A stretch of 64,000 nt of DNA from Palaemon carinicauda. Taxonomy: Eukaryota > Arthropoda > Malacostraca > Decapoda > Palaemonidae. A model generated the notes under the pieces. It did not search any database and was not told the origin of the DNA. It was given only the letters and a program-made list of their open reading frames with translations. Where the stretch lies: assembly GCF_036898095.1 (NCBI RefSeq), contig NC_090729.1, positions 80,441,953 through 80,505,952 of the forward strand. Reading direction: 5' to 3'. Shown in pieces: positions 1-11,110 of this stretch (its first letter is position 1; every line of letters begins with the position of its first letter). A program made the translations under genes and the position numbers.

Positions 1-239
1 TTTAGAATTGTTTCGTTTTTATAGCTGGAAGTAATTACTATTCCTTGAAGTAATTACTATTACAATTTCTTTTCTTATGATTCTTATAAATATCATATGT
101 TGGCTTTATTTTGTTTGATAGAGCTTTCAATATAGAAAAAAAGTTATCGTTTAGAGATACGCGTTGTAATTGTCAGATAGTGAATTATAACGAAATCCTC
201 TGAGATTTGTTGCATCAGTTTTGAGTCAGACTGTACAGT

Positions 240-1020
240 ACTTACTAGGGTGTATGAACTTAGAACTGAGCTTCATACGTTTTTTAGTAGGAAGAAATAA
301 TCCTATGTCTCTACTTTTTTAAAGATGATATATGAATTACCAAACTAGTTTACTTAACTGATGTTTTGGGTCTTAATTATTTAAACATGAAACTTCAAGG
401 AAAAAGCTGCAACATATTTCAACATATTGAGTATATTGAAGATTTAGAAAAAAAAAATTTAAGGATATAACAAGGAAGACTTGAAGATGATCACCCTACC
501 TATTATATGTTTCCTACAATGTTACAACACATTGCCAAGAATGTTGTCGATGACAACATATTATAAGAATTATAATTCGAGATTTTGTTGCATCTCATTT
601 TCCTACCTTAAAGCTTTTATAATTATTTTCCTGAAGTGGAATTTGAACCATTTAAGAAAAGTCTTTGGATAAGAAATCAATCTGGTTTCCAAAGTCTGGA
701 ATCAATAATAGAGTAAACGTGTTACTTGAAGAGGAAGCTGAATTGCTGCATCTTAGTTGTTCCTTTACACTTAAAAAAAACTATTTTGAAAAATTAAATT
801 TGTGCTCATTTTGAGTTAAGAAGGGGGAATTTCCACTACTAAGCAAAAAGGCTATTTTATCACTATTACCTTTCACAACTACCTACTTTTGAAAACTGGG
901 ATTTTCCATAACTCAATTAAAGACAAAGAACAGAAACAAATGGACACTGCACCTGGTATGAGTGTAGTATTGCCTTTTAATATCCCCATTTGAAAACAGC
1001 TGCTCATGAATAAACAAGCA
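240..1020 (+). pseudogene. Decayed hAT transposase C-terminal region, ZBED5/SCAND3-like
   Basis: Reading the plus strand across stops and frame changes gives blocks that resemble the C-terminal half of ZBED5/SCAND3-type hAT transposases. Seen: a VYELRTEL block near 250-280, ITKLVYLTDVFG followed by NMKLQGKS (about 335-410), YNYFPEVEFEPFKKSLD (about 615-670), EEEAELLHLSC (from 728) and KKGEFPLLSKKAILSLL (from 818). Then comes a TKNRN-like stretch near 925-940. This order matches the region leading into the hAT dimerisation domain. There are in-frame stops and at least one frame change, and no N-terminal BED finger or DDE core is visible; these would lie left of the window or be lost. The family call rests on remembered motifs only. 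Such genes have been domesticated elsewhere, but this copy is clearly broken. Confidence 0.6.
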
Positions 1021-2526
1021 CGTCCATCTAATTTTTTTTTTCTTTTCCTTTGTGTCTGAATTTCCTTCAGTCATGTTTTTCTAAGAGTAATATCTCGCTC
1101 ATGTAAATATATAAAGCAATATGCAGATCATAAAGAAAATATGCATATTAATAGTCGATGTTGAACAACTAAACCTAGTGAAAAGAGTTTCTTATTACAC
1201 CTAAGTATTATGGGTCGCGATGTAAACTATGGTTCTTCCAGTGGGTTACAGAAAAAAAAAAAAGTTTCAAAGATTATATGCCATTTTATTTACCCTGGTG
1301 CCAAGTTGTACGGGGAAATGTAAAGAAATACTATTGTAATACTGTGAAGAATTTAAAAACCAAGCCCCTCTTTTTTTTTAAGACAGTTTTCTATGACCTG
1401 TAGATTTGACCTCTGGCTGTCATTTGCCTTAGTCATTTGTTTTCTATACTCGCTCAATCTATCTTTTAATCCTATTTATTTGTTTCGTTGTTCGTCTGGT
1501 AGTCATGTGCCTTGATCGGTCCACAGCAGCTCCAGCTTATCAGCTGTCTAAGTTAAATCTTTCGAGTGAATATTTTGTCATTTTGTGTGTCGCATCTTAC
1601 TCTTAATCCATGGTTTTATCACGTTGCAGTGTTATTCAAAACGTGAAATAACTACCAGTTGTTATTCTGATCATCATAAAGAGTCGAAGAATGCTGAAAC
1701 ATAATCGTTCTTTTATGTTCTTGTTATGTGATAAGTAAAATGTGTACTCATAAAATAAGCTCTATATGTATTGAAAGTGATATTGCATCAAATTCCATTG
1801 ACCCATGCTTCATTTGTTTTGAAAGAAGGTAAGATTGTCCTGACGTAAAGTTTTACCAGAAGGTAGGGTTAGCTTTGTATGAAAACACGTGAAGCGCATA
1901 ACAATTTTTTTTTTCTTCAAGAAGCTTCAAAAAGGGCACTAAAAACCGAAACCTAGCTTAAAATAAGAACTTAGACAGAACTGACTTCATAGAACTCAGT
2001 AACCTAAACTAATTCAGATAGGAATTCATAGCACTTCTTCACAGTGAATGCCAAAAGTAATTCAGTATTACTGCAAATGGAAATCCTGTTGTAATCAAAT
2101 GGATACAGTAGTTGGATGATTTTATTATTTATTTAGAAGCATTAGGCAGTAATAAAGATACACAGATGAAAGTATTGCTACTGAATAGTGTACGTATAGA
2201 AGTTCGGGAATTGCTTAAGACGTTGTAGGGTGCAGCTAACAAAAGTGAAACTGCAATTATGGCTAATACCACATATTACACTCCTCAGGTTAATACTTTT
2301 TTTTTTAAAGTTATCAATTTTCAGTACAAACATATCAAAGCTCCTGTAAAAGTTTCGATAAACTTTTGACTAGTCTTAAAAATTTAGCTACCTCTTGTGA
2401 ATTTCTAGAGTTAGAAAATGTTATAATAAATTGAGTAATTGATCTCTGGTGAATTTTCTTCATTCTTCTTCCTCACAGTTTAATTTTATGTAGATTGTGT
2501 TCATCGTAGTTTACTTATCCCTAAAT
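1021..2526. other. AT-rich DNA without recognised genes
   Basis: No open frame of useful length and no recognisable protein block on either strand. Several poly-A and poly-T runs occur. The first part may be the 3' untranslated remainder of the hAT fossil just upstream. Confidence 0.5.
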
Positions 2527-3068
2527 AGGTAGTAGGTTGGCCAGTACACCAGCCACCCAATGAAATACTACCGCCGGAGAGTTATTGGATCTTATGATGG
2601 ACCTATTCTTTCCGAATTCTCCTGATAACACTGAGATTACCAAACAATTCTTCTTCGTTCAATGGGGTTAACCAATGTAATATATTTGCTTAGCGGCTAC
2701 TTTCCTCTTGGTAAGGGTAGAGAGACTCTCTAGGTATGGTAAGCAGCTCCTCTAGGAAGGAGAAGAACACTCCATAATCAAACCATTGTTCTTTATTCCT
2801 GTTTGGTGTCATAACCTCGGTAGTGTGGTTTTCCACTGTCTTTGGGCATAATCAAGCCTACTATTCCATCTTATTTCTCTTCCTCTGGTTTTTCAAAGGT
2901 TATCATATGAAAGATTTATTTCGATATTGTAACTGCTTCTAAATTGTTTTATTCATTTCCTTATTTCCTTTCCTCACTGGGCTATTTTTCTTTTGGAAGC
3001 CCTTGGATTCATAGCATTCTGCTTTTCCAACTATGGTTGTAGCAGAGCAAGTAATAATAATAATAATG

Positions 3069-3124
<56 letters not shown>
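2527..3124 (+). repeat. AAT-tailed dispersed repeat, copy A
   Basis: This shares its start (AGGTAGTAGGTTG), a middle block (CTTTCCTCTTGGTAAGGGTA) and its end (CATAGCATTCTGCTTTTCC, then GCAAG and a TAA array) with the sequence at 14432-15184. Both copies are on the plus strand and both end in a TAA/AAT array. No coding capacity is visible. A short dispersed element with a simple-repeat tail is the pattern of a non-autonomous, SINE-like retroelement. I do not see clear tRNA-type A and B boxes, so the class is open. Copy A lacks an internal stretch of roughly 100 bases that copy B has near 14500-14600. Confidence 0.65.
3048..3124. repeat. (TAA)n microsatellite tail
   Basis: A run of TAA units with one TGA interruption near its start. 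It directly follows the AAT-tailed repeat and looks like its tail. The poly-isoleucine frame over it is an artefact of the array. Confidence 0.9.
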
Positions 3125-6100
3125 CAGCTCAAGTTTAGGGGGTATATTTGTCCTCTCATGTAAGCCAGATTTGCCAAATAACTTTCAACAGTTTAATTTT
3201 TTATTCATATGCCAGCAATTTTGGGGTAATGCTATGTACGTTCCCCTGCAGTCGCAAGATTGCTCATTGTATTGTGAATAGAATCCTACATAAAAGTCAC
3301 AAGCCAGATATGGTATCTCAAATCATTAGCCTCCGCACCTCAATGTGCTGCTATTGTGAAGAAGGATTGTGACCTGCCATTTTATTCAATAACATATCAC
3401 CCACGCTAGTGTACTGGTGACTCACTACCTACCGTGAGTTGACCTCATGCTCTTTACTCGCCCCCTACCATCCTTTCCCCTTGTACATCTATCAACGAAT
3501 CCAGTAATAACAAGGAACTAAATTCAGGTGCCTCTGGAGGTCAGAGACGTAAATGAGAAGAGACAACCCCAGCTAAAGACAAATTCACACTTTAGGCGGG
3601 CGTGAAAAAGGCATTGACTGCACTAGCGCAGTACTGAGGTGGAGCTGAAGACTACCATTTTCCTGACATGGGTGCCTAGGATGTAAATAACTGTGAGTTA
3701 ATGGATCAATGGCCATTCCCCCTTTAGATAAATTCTTATTTTGTTCTAAGTAGGGGTTAGTTAGCGATCTTGCATTACATTTCTCGGCCAGCATACATGG
3801 AATTTAATAAAATATCTTTTTATATTTCCTATTTAAGTCGAAGGTCACTGACCACGTGTTTTGACCTTGCACTGCTGCTTAGTTTAGGGTAAGGTTATTT
3901 GCAATGAAATTAGATTTATTCAGTTTAAAGATTAATGCCACGTGTTTATTTGGTTTATTATTTTCATTGTGTATATTTTGGTTGTGAATTGTTGTTAATT
4001 TTTCTTCATTTATTAACTTGTGTTGTTTGAATAAGCCGTTATTAATTTGTGTTGGTATTTCATCTTTACTGTCATTTTGTAATTAAAGACCTGAGAATAG
4101 ATTACATACTTGGGAATCCTTATCCCTTTTATTTGAATGATTATGTATCAAACATAATAGTTTAGTTCTGGATAGTTATACCTAAGATATTGGAGAGAGT
4201 AACCTAGATAAGTGATATTAATGAATGTACACTTGCTACTTTGGAGTTGAAAATCCTTATTTTAACTTAATCAAAATACATCACTGCTCCCATCCATTTC
4301 CACTGTTTATAACATAAATTCTTGTCCAGCATCTCACTTGGGACTCAAGGATGGATCTGAAATAGAGCCTAAGATGGCTCTAGTAATAACAAAGCTAAAG
4401 TAGATCATCAAATTACTTAGTTACGTGTGAAGTATTAGGTCTCTGGACAGATGAATATTTATCTAGAGTGAAGGTTTGTGAAATGCATCACCTAAGTCAT
4501 TGTTCAGGTTTTGTGTTCTTGAGTGATAGTGCTTCTATCCCCCCCCCCCTTGATTAATTCTTTGTTGTATGTTGTGGGGAGAAATTCCCAATACAAGTTA
4601 CCACTCATCTTTAATCAAAAACATTCTTCACATGAAAGGTTCTTCGAACCAGATCTCTTTCATTTGATTTTGGATAATTAAACTTATAACATAAATTAGT
4701 TTGATTAAGCATTGATTACCTTGCTATATCACTCCACACACCAGCTATATAGTAGAATGTGTTATGTCCAGACTCGAGTTGGAATGTAAGACGAGTTGTA
4801 CTGTGAATTTTATGGTATTTTATACGAGCTTAAGGAAGGCAATATAACCAGTTTTGATTTGAAAATTCAGAGATTATATAACTACTCATTCACTTTGATC
4901 AGGTCACCGATTTATGTTTCATGCCGCATGCTTGAATATTATCTTGTGAACTTTATGCACGTCGGTTCATGATCTGTTCACCTATTTTGGCATTCAATCA
5001 GAAAGCTCTGGGCCCTTAGAATTAAGGTTTATTATCCTCATTGTTCAGACTTTCATGTTTACTGCTCCGCTCGAGCATTGGTCATTTGCTCAGTTTGACT
5101 TATTTTGACATTTGACTTATTTTTCAAATTTTTGTACCTCGGCTTACTGTCTTTCGTGCAACTGCCATAATTTTCTTACTAATACCTCTTGCACGCCTAA
5201 CCACATGTCATTGGCCGTTGAAACATTTAGCAAGATATTATCAAGTCCATAATTTCACGTAGATACTAAAATATTTTTCAATTTTGTTTCCTCCACATGT
5301 GGTAAATATTCTTTTACTGTGTCGTGATTCAATCTTTTTTAATTCTATGTTTGCCACTTAACTAGTGTGTCATAGATTTTTCCTTTACGTGAGTGTAATT
5401 TCTTATCTAGTCCTTTCATGAGGAAATTTTGTTTTAATTTTTCCCATTTTTTGAGGAAACTTTTATCTCTATTTTGCGTTTAACCTGTGCACAAGGGGTT
5501 TTTATGTTATGTCCTCTTTGTGAAAGGGATTTTAGTTATACTCCGCGTGGGGTAAATTTAAGTTTAGCCTTTGTGTGAATGCAGTTTACATTTCAGTTAT
5601 TGCCCCATGCCTGCGTGAATGTTTTGAATTGTTCGTTGCCTCCCTCATACACTTTTGAATTGTTCGTTGCCTCCCTCATGCACCTGTAATTGTGTAAACG
5701 AGGATTGCCTGTATATTAGCATTGGTTATTTTAATTGGCAGTCTAATTTTTTGTAATATGTCCGAGCACTACTAGCCACATCTCATCTTCCCTTTTGACT
5801 AAGTTTTGCCATTTGGTCATCACTATAGTGTGGCTATATCTAATTTTTGTTAGTGTTTCAGGTCTCGTGACCGTCTTTCAAGAGCCTTACCAGTACGGTT
5901 TGTTTGAATTGGTATTCATTTTTGTAGTTTTAACTCTGTCATTTTTCATCAGCGTAACTTTACCATTCAGTCATATCTGCTTTGTGCTTGTAACAGCAAT
6001 TTTTGTGAAGGGGTTTTGTTGCACCCGGCAAACTATTGTGTGTTGTATTAACTTTGGTCTGGGTAATGTGGTAGGTTTATATAGTTATAATTTAGCTGTT

Positions 6101-7389
6101 TTGCCACTAACAATGTTCTCATTCTTAATGTAACCCATCCAATTGATCTTGGCTTGTACGCACATAGTGGCGCAAATTTCCAGAACCTGTTAACTAGGGT
6201 GTGTTTTCATTCCTCAGACATACCAAGGAATTTTGAGAATCAATTTATCTTTGGATATGCAAATTGCGCAAATCCACGAGTTCTACCCAATATGTCATAC
6301 CAAGATCCTAATATTGGTAGCCCTCCACCACCTCGGGCAGAAGCACTGAGCTTAGAGGAACTTAATCCAGTGCTTGAGTAGTAGGAGGTCGATTTCAAAT
6401 TTCTATGTGAGAACGCAGATCCGGCTCTCCATAAGTCTAGGTTCGGTTGATCTTTTGAGTATGACGTCCTCCAGTTTGGATAATTTTAGCATTCTAATCG
6501 GAGTGATCAGGGACAGACTTAATGAATACAAGCAGATTTTTATATCTCATTACAATTATCCTGCCGTTGTGGCAAATTATTGGCTGGCTACCTGTACAAA
6601 ACAAATTGAAACAACCTTCAGTAGCTTTGTGTTCCAAAAGGTCACTGGTGACCCAGCATAGGATCAAGCAACTGGCACAAACCCACAGGCTGTTTACATG
6701 TCCGTTGCTTCAGTCTTGACTTCTCCCCTATCTTTGAAAGTCTGAGTGACCCTTGGATGGGTTAGTGGAGCCTTTTCCATTAAACCATCCAAGGTGAATA
6801 AGAACAAGATTCTTTTACGTTGCCTTAACCAGCTAGTAACAGTGTGCTTATTATTCTTTGATCTTTGATTAACATGATATCTGAAGTGTTTTTGAGATTT
6901 TCGATTACATATTGCTGGATTTTTTTATTTTTTATATTTCCATGAAATGTACAGGTATGACTCCCTAGGAAGTCAATGGGACTTTAGAATGTAAGGAATA
7001 AATGAAAATTGTAAACCTCAGACTTTTTATATTTCAGTTCTTTTTATATAGCATTCTATCGATATAAGCATGGCAAAAATTAAATTTCTGTGAATTGCAA
7101 TCATATGCATCACTAATGCAAAGAAAGAAGGTAAACAAATGGGAATAAACAAAAAAGCAAAGTTCCTGTACTGAGTAAATAATAAAGGTAACACTCCATG
7201 TAGAATGCATAAATATACATAATATAAAAGGATATAATAAATGCTTTGAGAATAACTACACAGCAGAAAAGGTTGTGTGCACAGCAAAAGTCTTTTTTTG
7301 TGTGAAATATTTACCAGCATGACTTCAGATGAAAAGTAACATTAAATTTTCTGCACTGAATTTTCCATTCTTCTCACACACAATGCATC
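3125..7389. other. Non-coding AT-rich stretch, no supported gene
   Basis: About 4.3 kb with only short frames. A hydrophobic frame at 5795-6133 and two overlapping frames at 6154-6661 have no recognisable motif and no codon character. Small features seen: a 9-C run near 4540, an imperfect direct repeat of about 27 bases (5622-5647 and 5653-5679, core TTGAATTGTTCGTTGCCTCC), and a hairpin whose arms CCTTGGATGG and CCATCCAAGG lie at 6751-6760 and 6785-6794. Confidence 0.5.
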
Positions 7390-9235
7390 TTCTTGAAGTT
7401 ACCAGAGATGCAGTACGAAGATTAGTGTTCTCTGCCCTTCCTTCCCTTTGGGGGAGAGTTTTTCTTTCTTTTGGGCCTGACCTTCTGGGTTTTGAATGCA
7501 TCCTTTCATGGTTTGCTCCTTTGACAATGATCTGAACAATAGACTGTCTATAATTTTTGTTAAGAATTGTAGATCTTGTCCTAATTTCATCAAATCACCA
7601 GTAAAACTTCATCCATATTTTCAAAGCAGCAATAATAGGAGGGAAATACCACGTCTTTCCTTTAATTGCAGAGTAAAATTCTGACAAATATGCCTAAGAA
7701 GTTGACACCACCTATGCCTTTATAATATGCTTTTTCTATGAATGGTTGTTCAATGTTCACTCATCCCACACATTTTTGCCACTGTTTTGCCACGCCATTG
7801 GAATTTAGACCTTCAACAAATAGTAACAACAGCATTATCAAAATTTATGGAGACCAGCCGGCTAATGCCGTTTTTTAAAGAGAGGACTTTGACATTCATA
7901 CCACTTAATAAGGTGACTTAGGACATCTCCAAACTGCATAGGATTTTTGCCTCTGACCTTCGGTTTTGTCTTTGGTATGATGGAATTCTTTCTGAAACCC
8001 AGAAAAACTGACGTAAAAGCGAGTGTATATCAGAGGTCAAACTCAACCGTATAGTCTCTTTGAGGTTTGTTTTACCACTGAAAGCCGAAGAGTGTAATTA
8101 CCGTGTAATACTTCGTCTGGTGTCTCATGGAATCTATACAGATGCCATTGCTCACAATTTGTTTTATATTGAAATGTAATAATCATCAAAATCTACGATA
8201 ACAGAAGAAATGCTGCATTTTCTTGTAGGGATCAATGTTTTTGGTTTATTGGATACTTTTACTAATTACCCTGTAACTATGGTAGTAAAAGGAATTTTGA
8301 CAAAATATATCATATACGCATTCTCTATTGCCATACAAAGCTCAGTGAATTTTTTCAGGATGTGTTTTCCGTCCTATACCCCCATATAGTGGCATAACAG
8401 CCTGGCCCCTTAAACATTTCCTTTTGATCGATAGTTGTTGGATCACTTTGGCTTCTTTTTATAATCTTTTGCTATAGGCAATGGGCAGTGTTTTGTTCAT
8501 TTTGATCTGATTGCACCAGTGGCATTTATTTCCTATACTTTCAGATCTAAGACTTTCATGTGAAGCAAAAAAAAATAGTCAAAATTGAAACTTTGCTTGA
8601 TAGGTTCAGTACAAGCAGAAATGCATTCCCGGATTACTCTACTTCTTTAAGGTCTGTGGACGACTGGTTTTCTGATTTACCTTTATATATCTTTAGAGAA
8701 TAGGGCATCCCGGTTAAACAACCTATGATCCATGTATTTTCAGTACAATGAAAAAAATTCTTGATATCCTGAAACTTATTTTTGCTCATAGTTGCAGGAA
8801 AGATAGAGCATTCAAAATATTGTGCTTTGCTCCAATAATCATTCTCATATTTTCTTCTAATGTAACTTCGAAGCTTTGGGAATTCTTCGCATGCTTTACA
8901 TGATCATTAGTATCATGCACAAGGACTTCAGTAAGACCTTAAAAAATTATTATGAAAATTATCCCCTTTATTTGAAGCAGAGAGCACTGGAAAATTCTGA
9001 GAGAGTTTCTTAGAAGTATATTCGCTCTCCTCCCGGCTATCTGATTCAATCTCTTTCCTTTCAATATATTTTTTTTCCATTCAGCGATGTTTATTCCTTA
9101 TTTCAATTTCCTCTATCTTCCATTTCTTCATCATCTTCCACATAATTCAAATTATCTACTTCAGCAGCTATTTCATCATTTATATCTTCATATCTTCCAA
9201 TGCCACCCTCTGGCCTGTCTGTAAACTAAAGGGAA
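7390..9235 (-). pseudogene. Decayed piggyBac transposase, PGBD type
   Basis: The minus strand, read through many stops and frame changes, shows piggyBac-family blocks in the right order. There is an acidic N-terminal segment with DNLNYVEDDEEMED (about 9105-9235). Then come LTEVLVHDTNDHVK and FEVTLEEN (about 8860-8945), a DIKNFFHCTEN block (about 8735-8775), the diagnostic ATGAIRSK near 8500-8523 followed by TKHCPLPIAKDYKKKPK, and near 7700-7735 YYKGIGGVNFLG. The last corresponds to the family's YNKxMGGVD motif with the terminal Asp changed to Asn. In a live element this enzyme cuts and pastes at TTAA. I could not identify terminal repeats or a TTAA duplication, so the boundaries are those of the coding remnant. 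No long open frame survives, so this is old. Confidence 0.7.
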
Positions 9236-10029
9236 ACAAATGTCAAATGTGAGAGATTATGATCAATAATAATCATCAAAAACTATATTAAAAATATATC
9301 CAAAGAAAAAACGATAAAAAAAAATGTAATAACTGCCTTCTAAGCAGTCATCGTGAATGCGTGTTTGCTTATGTGTGTATATCTATGAATATATATCTTT
9401 ATATGTGAAGACAGTCTGTGTGTGTGTTGAATTCAAGAATATGTGTAGCAATAAATCTTACATGCAATAATAATATCTGCTGTTTTGATATTTTTATCTT
9501 CAATCTTTCTATGGCATCACTGAGATATTTGTGATGAACAATTCCCTTAGAATAGAAAGATTTTGGATCCATCTTAGGTGACTATCAAGGATAGAGTAAT
9601 GGCAAGCATGCTTTGCACAAACACACCGGTGTCACCATTTCAACATGTTTCAGCTGGTTCACTTGATCACCGTTCTCTAGGTCGTGCATGTTCAAACCTG
9701 CGCATAACCTGGTCTACAACATGAGGCGTTAGTAGGTATGTGGATGTGTGTGTGCGTGTACATTGTGCGAGCAAGCCTTTAGGTGATGATTGAGGGACAA
9801 GGTGAATGCAACTGAACTTTATTAAACAGTCATCAAGTTTATATACAGCGACTTCCGAGGAACAACGTAAAAAAAAATTCAAACATGATAAAGCTTGTGC
9901 TATTATGAAAACAGAGGATGGCCTATTAACAGTGCAGGGAGGATCGAGTGATAAGATAAAAAATAAAAACTGTTACAGTATACAAGCGTGTATGGAACAT
10001 GTGCGGTACATGGTTCCCCTTTGAAAATT
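9236..10029. other. Spacer without recognised genes
   Basis: AT-rich DNA with short TG-rich stretches near 9410-9430 and 9735-9760. It may contain the 3' untranslated part or LTR of the gypsy remnant that follows on the minus strand, but I could not match an LTR pair. Confidence 0.35.
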
Positions 10030-10720
10030 TTACATACGTGAAATGGGGTGCCCTACTTTTGAGAGGTGTACTGTAGGCGGGTCATCTGGCAGTAGAGACG
10101 CAGATTTAAGGTGATCAATTGACACACCGTCTTCTTTGCCACGAATATTCAGTAAGAGCACCTCCGTTGTTTGACGAATCACAAGGAATGGTCCCCTATA
10201 AGGTGGCTTTAGTGGTGGCTTGCTAGTGGCATTGCACAAGAAAAGGTGCGTTGACAAGTTCAGATCTGTCGGTAGGTATTGCTAAGCGGGGGAGTTGTAA
10301 GTCTGGTGGTATGGACTAAATGTTCCCACAATGTGACGTACGCACTGGAGATTGTTGTAGGAGGGTGCAGATGAAAAAAAAAAATGGTAGGGACTACCAA
10401 TTGGTTGCCTTATACCATTTCAGCTATCGAGATATCCAGGGCGTTTTTAAGAGTAATCCTTAGTCCCAGGAGCACCCAGGGAAGCTGGGAGTCCTTGCAG
10501 CAGAACATCAAAGCTGCTTTGAGGGTACAATGAATATATTCAAGCATTCTGTTTGTATCAGTGCTGTAGGCAGTTGTTTGATATAGGGTGATTCCCAAGA
10601 ATTTTGCCTATGATGTCCAAAAATGAGAGGTGAAAGTGCTAACCCTGTCAGAATAATATGCTCAGGGATACCTAATCTCATTTTCCACCCTTAGAGTGAG
10701 GGAGATGTGCAGTCAGCGGC
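10030..10720 (-). pseudogene. Ty3/gypsy integrase fragment
   Basis: Minus-strand blocks typical of a gypsy integrase. RLGIPEHI (about 10660-10690) corresponds to the segment before the second catalytic Asp, but that motif reads LTGLA, so the residue is lost. It is followed by YQTTAYSTDTNRMLEYIHCT and LPWVLLGLRITLK (about 10440-10580). The C-terminal tail carries KPPYRGPFLVIRQ and VSIDHLKSA (10030-10257). Several frame changes separate them. It lies downstream (in minus sense) of the PR-RT-RNase H remnant at 11111-13047, the expected place for a Ty3/gypsy integrase. The zinc-binding N-terminus and first Asp are missing in the 400-base gap between, so the two pieces could belong to different elements. 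Confidence 0.65.
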
Positions 10721-11110
10721 GAAAGAAGTGTCACCTACCCCATCTTATTTTCACCCCTATTTTCTATAGAGTTTAGGATGTCAAATGAAAGAGCCAGTAG
10801 TAACGGGAAGAGAGGGTTTTTCAGTTAGCTGGTAGGAGTTTGAGGAAGAACAAAGGAGGGTTTGCCGGTTAAAGCTGAGAGGAGTTTTGAAGAGAGGGAA
10901 GAAAAAAATTTGTTTGCATGTCAGAAACTTTCTCTAGGAAATTTCTTGTGTATGTATAAAAATTCTTTATGCTCTTCGTACTTGTTCATTTGTTTAACAC
11001 CTGGCCACCAAACAAAAGTCCTTGCAATAGACTTATATCTGACAATTCCTTGGCGATCAGCTTGCATTTCAGACAAAATCTTATTCCCTCAGTGAACTAG
11101 AAATAATTAC

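Noticed and set aside
5795..6133. 112-residue hydrophobic frame that looks like a membrane protein
   Set aside because: It lies in T-rich DNA, where hydrophobic codons are expected; no motif, no flanking gene structure.
6154..6661. Two overlapping short frames with a Pro-rich segment, possibly a gag start
   Set aside because: No second retroelement domain nearby and no recognisable motif; too weak to annotate.
7027..7320. 97-residue minus-strand hydrophobic frame
   Set aside because: AT-rich composition artefact next to the piggyBac fossil; not in the transposase frame set.
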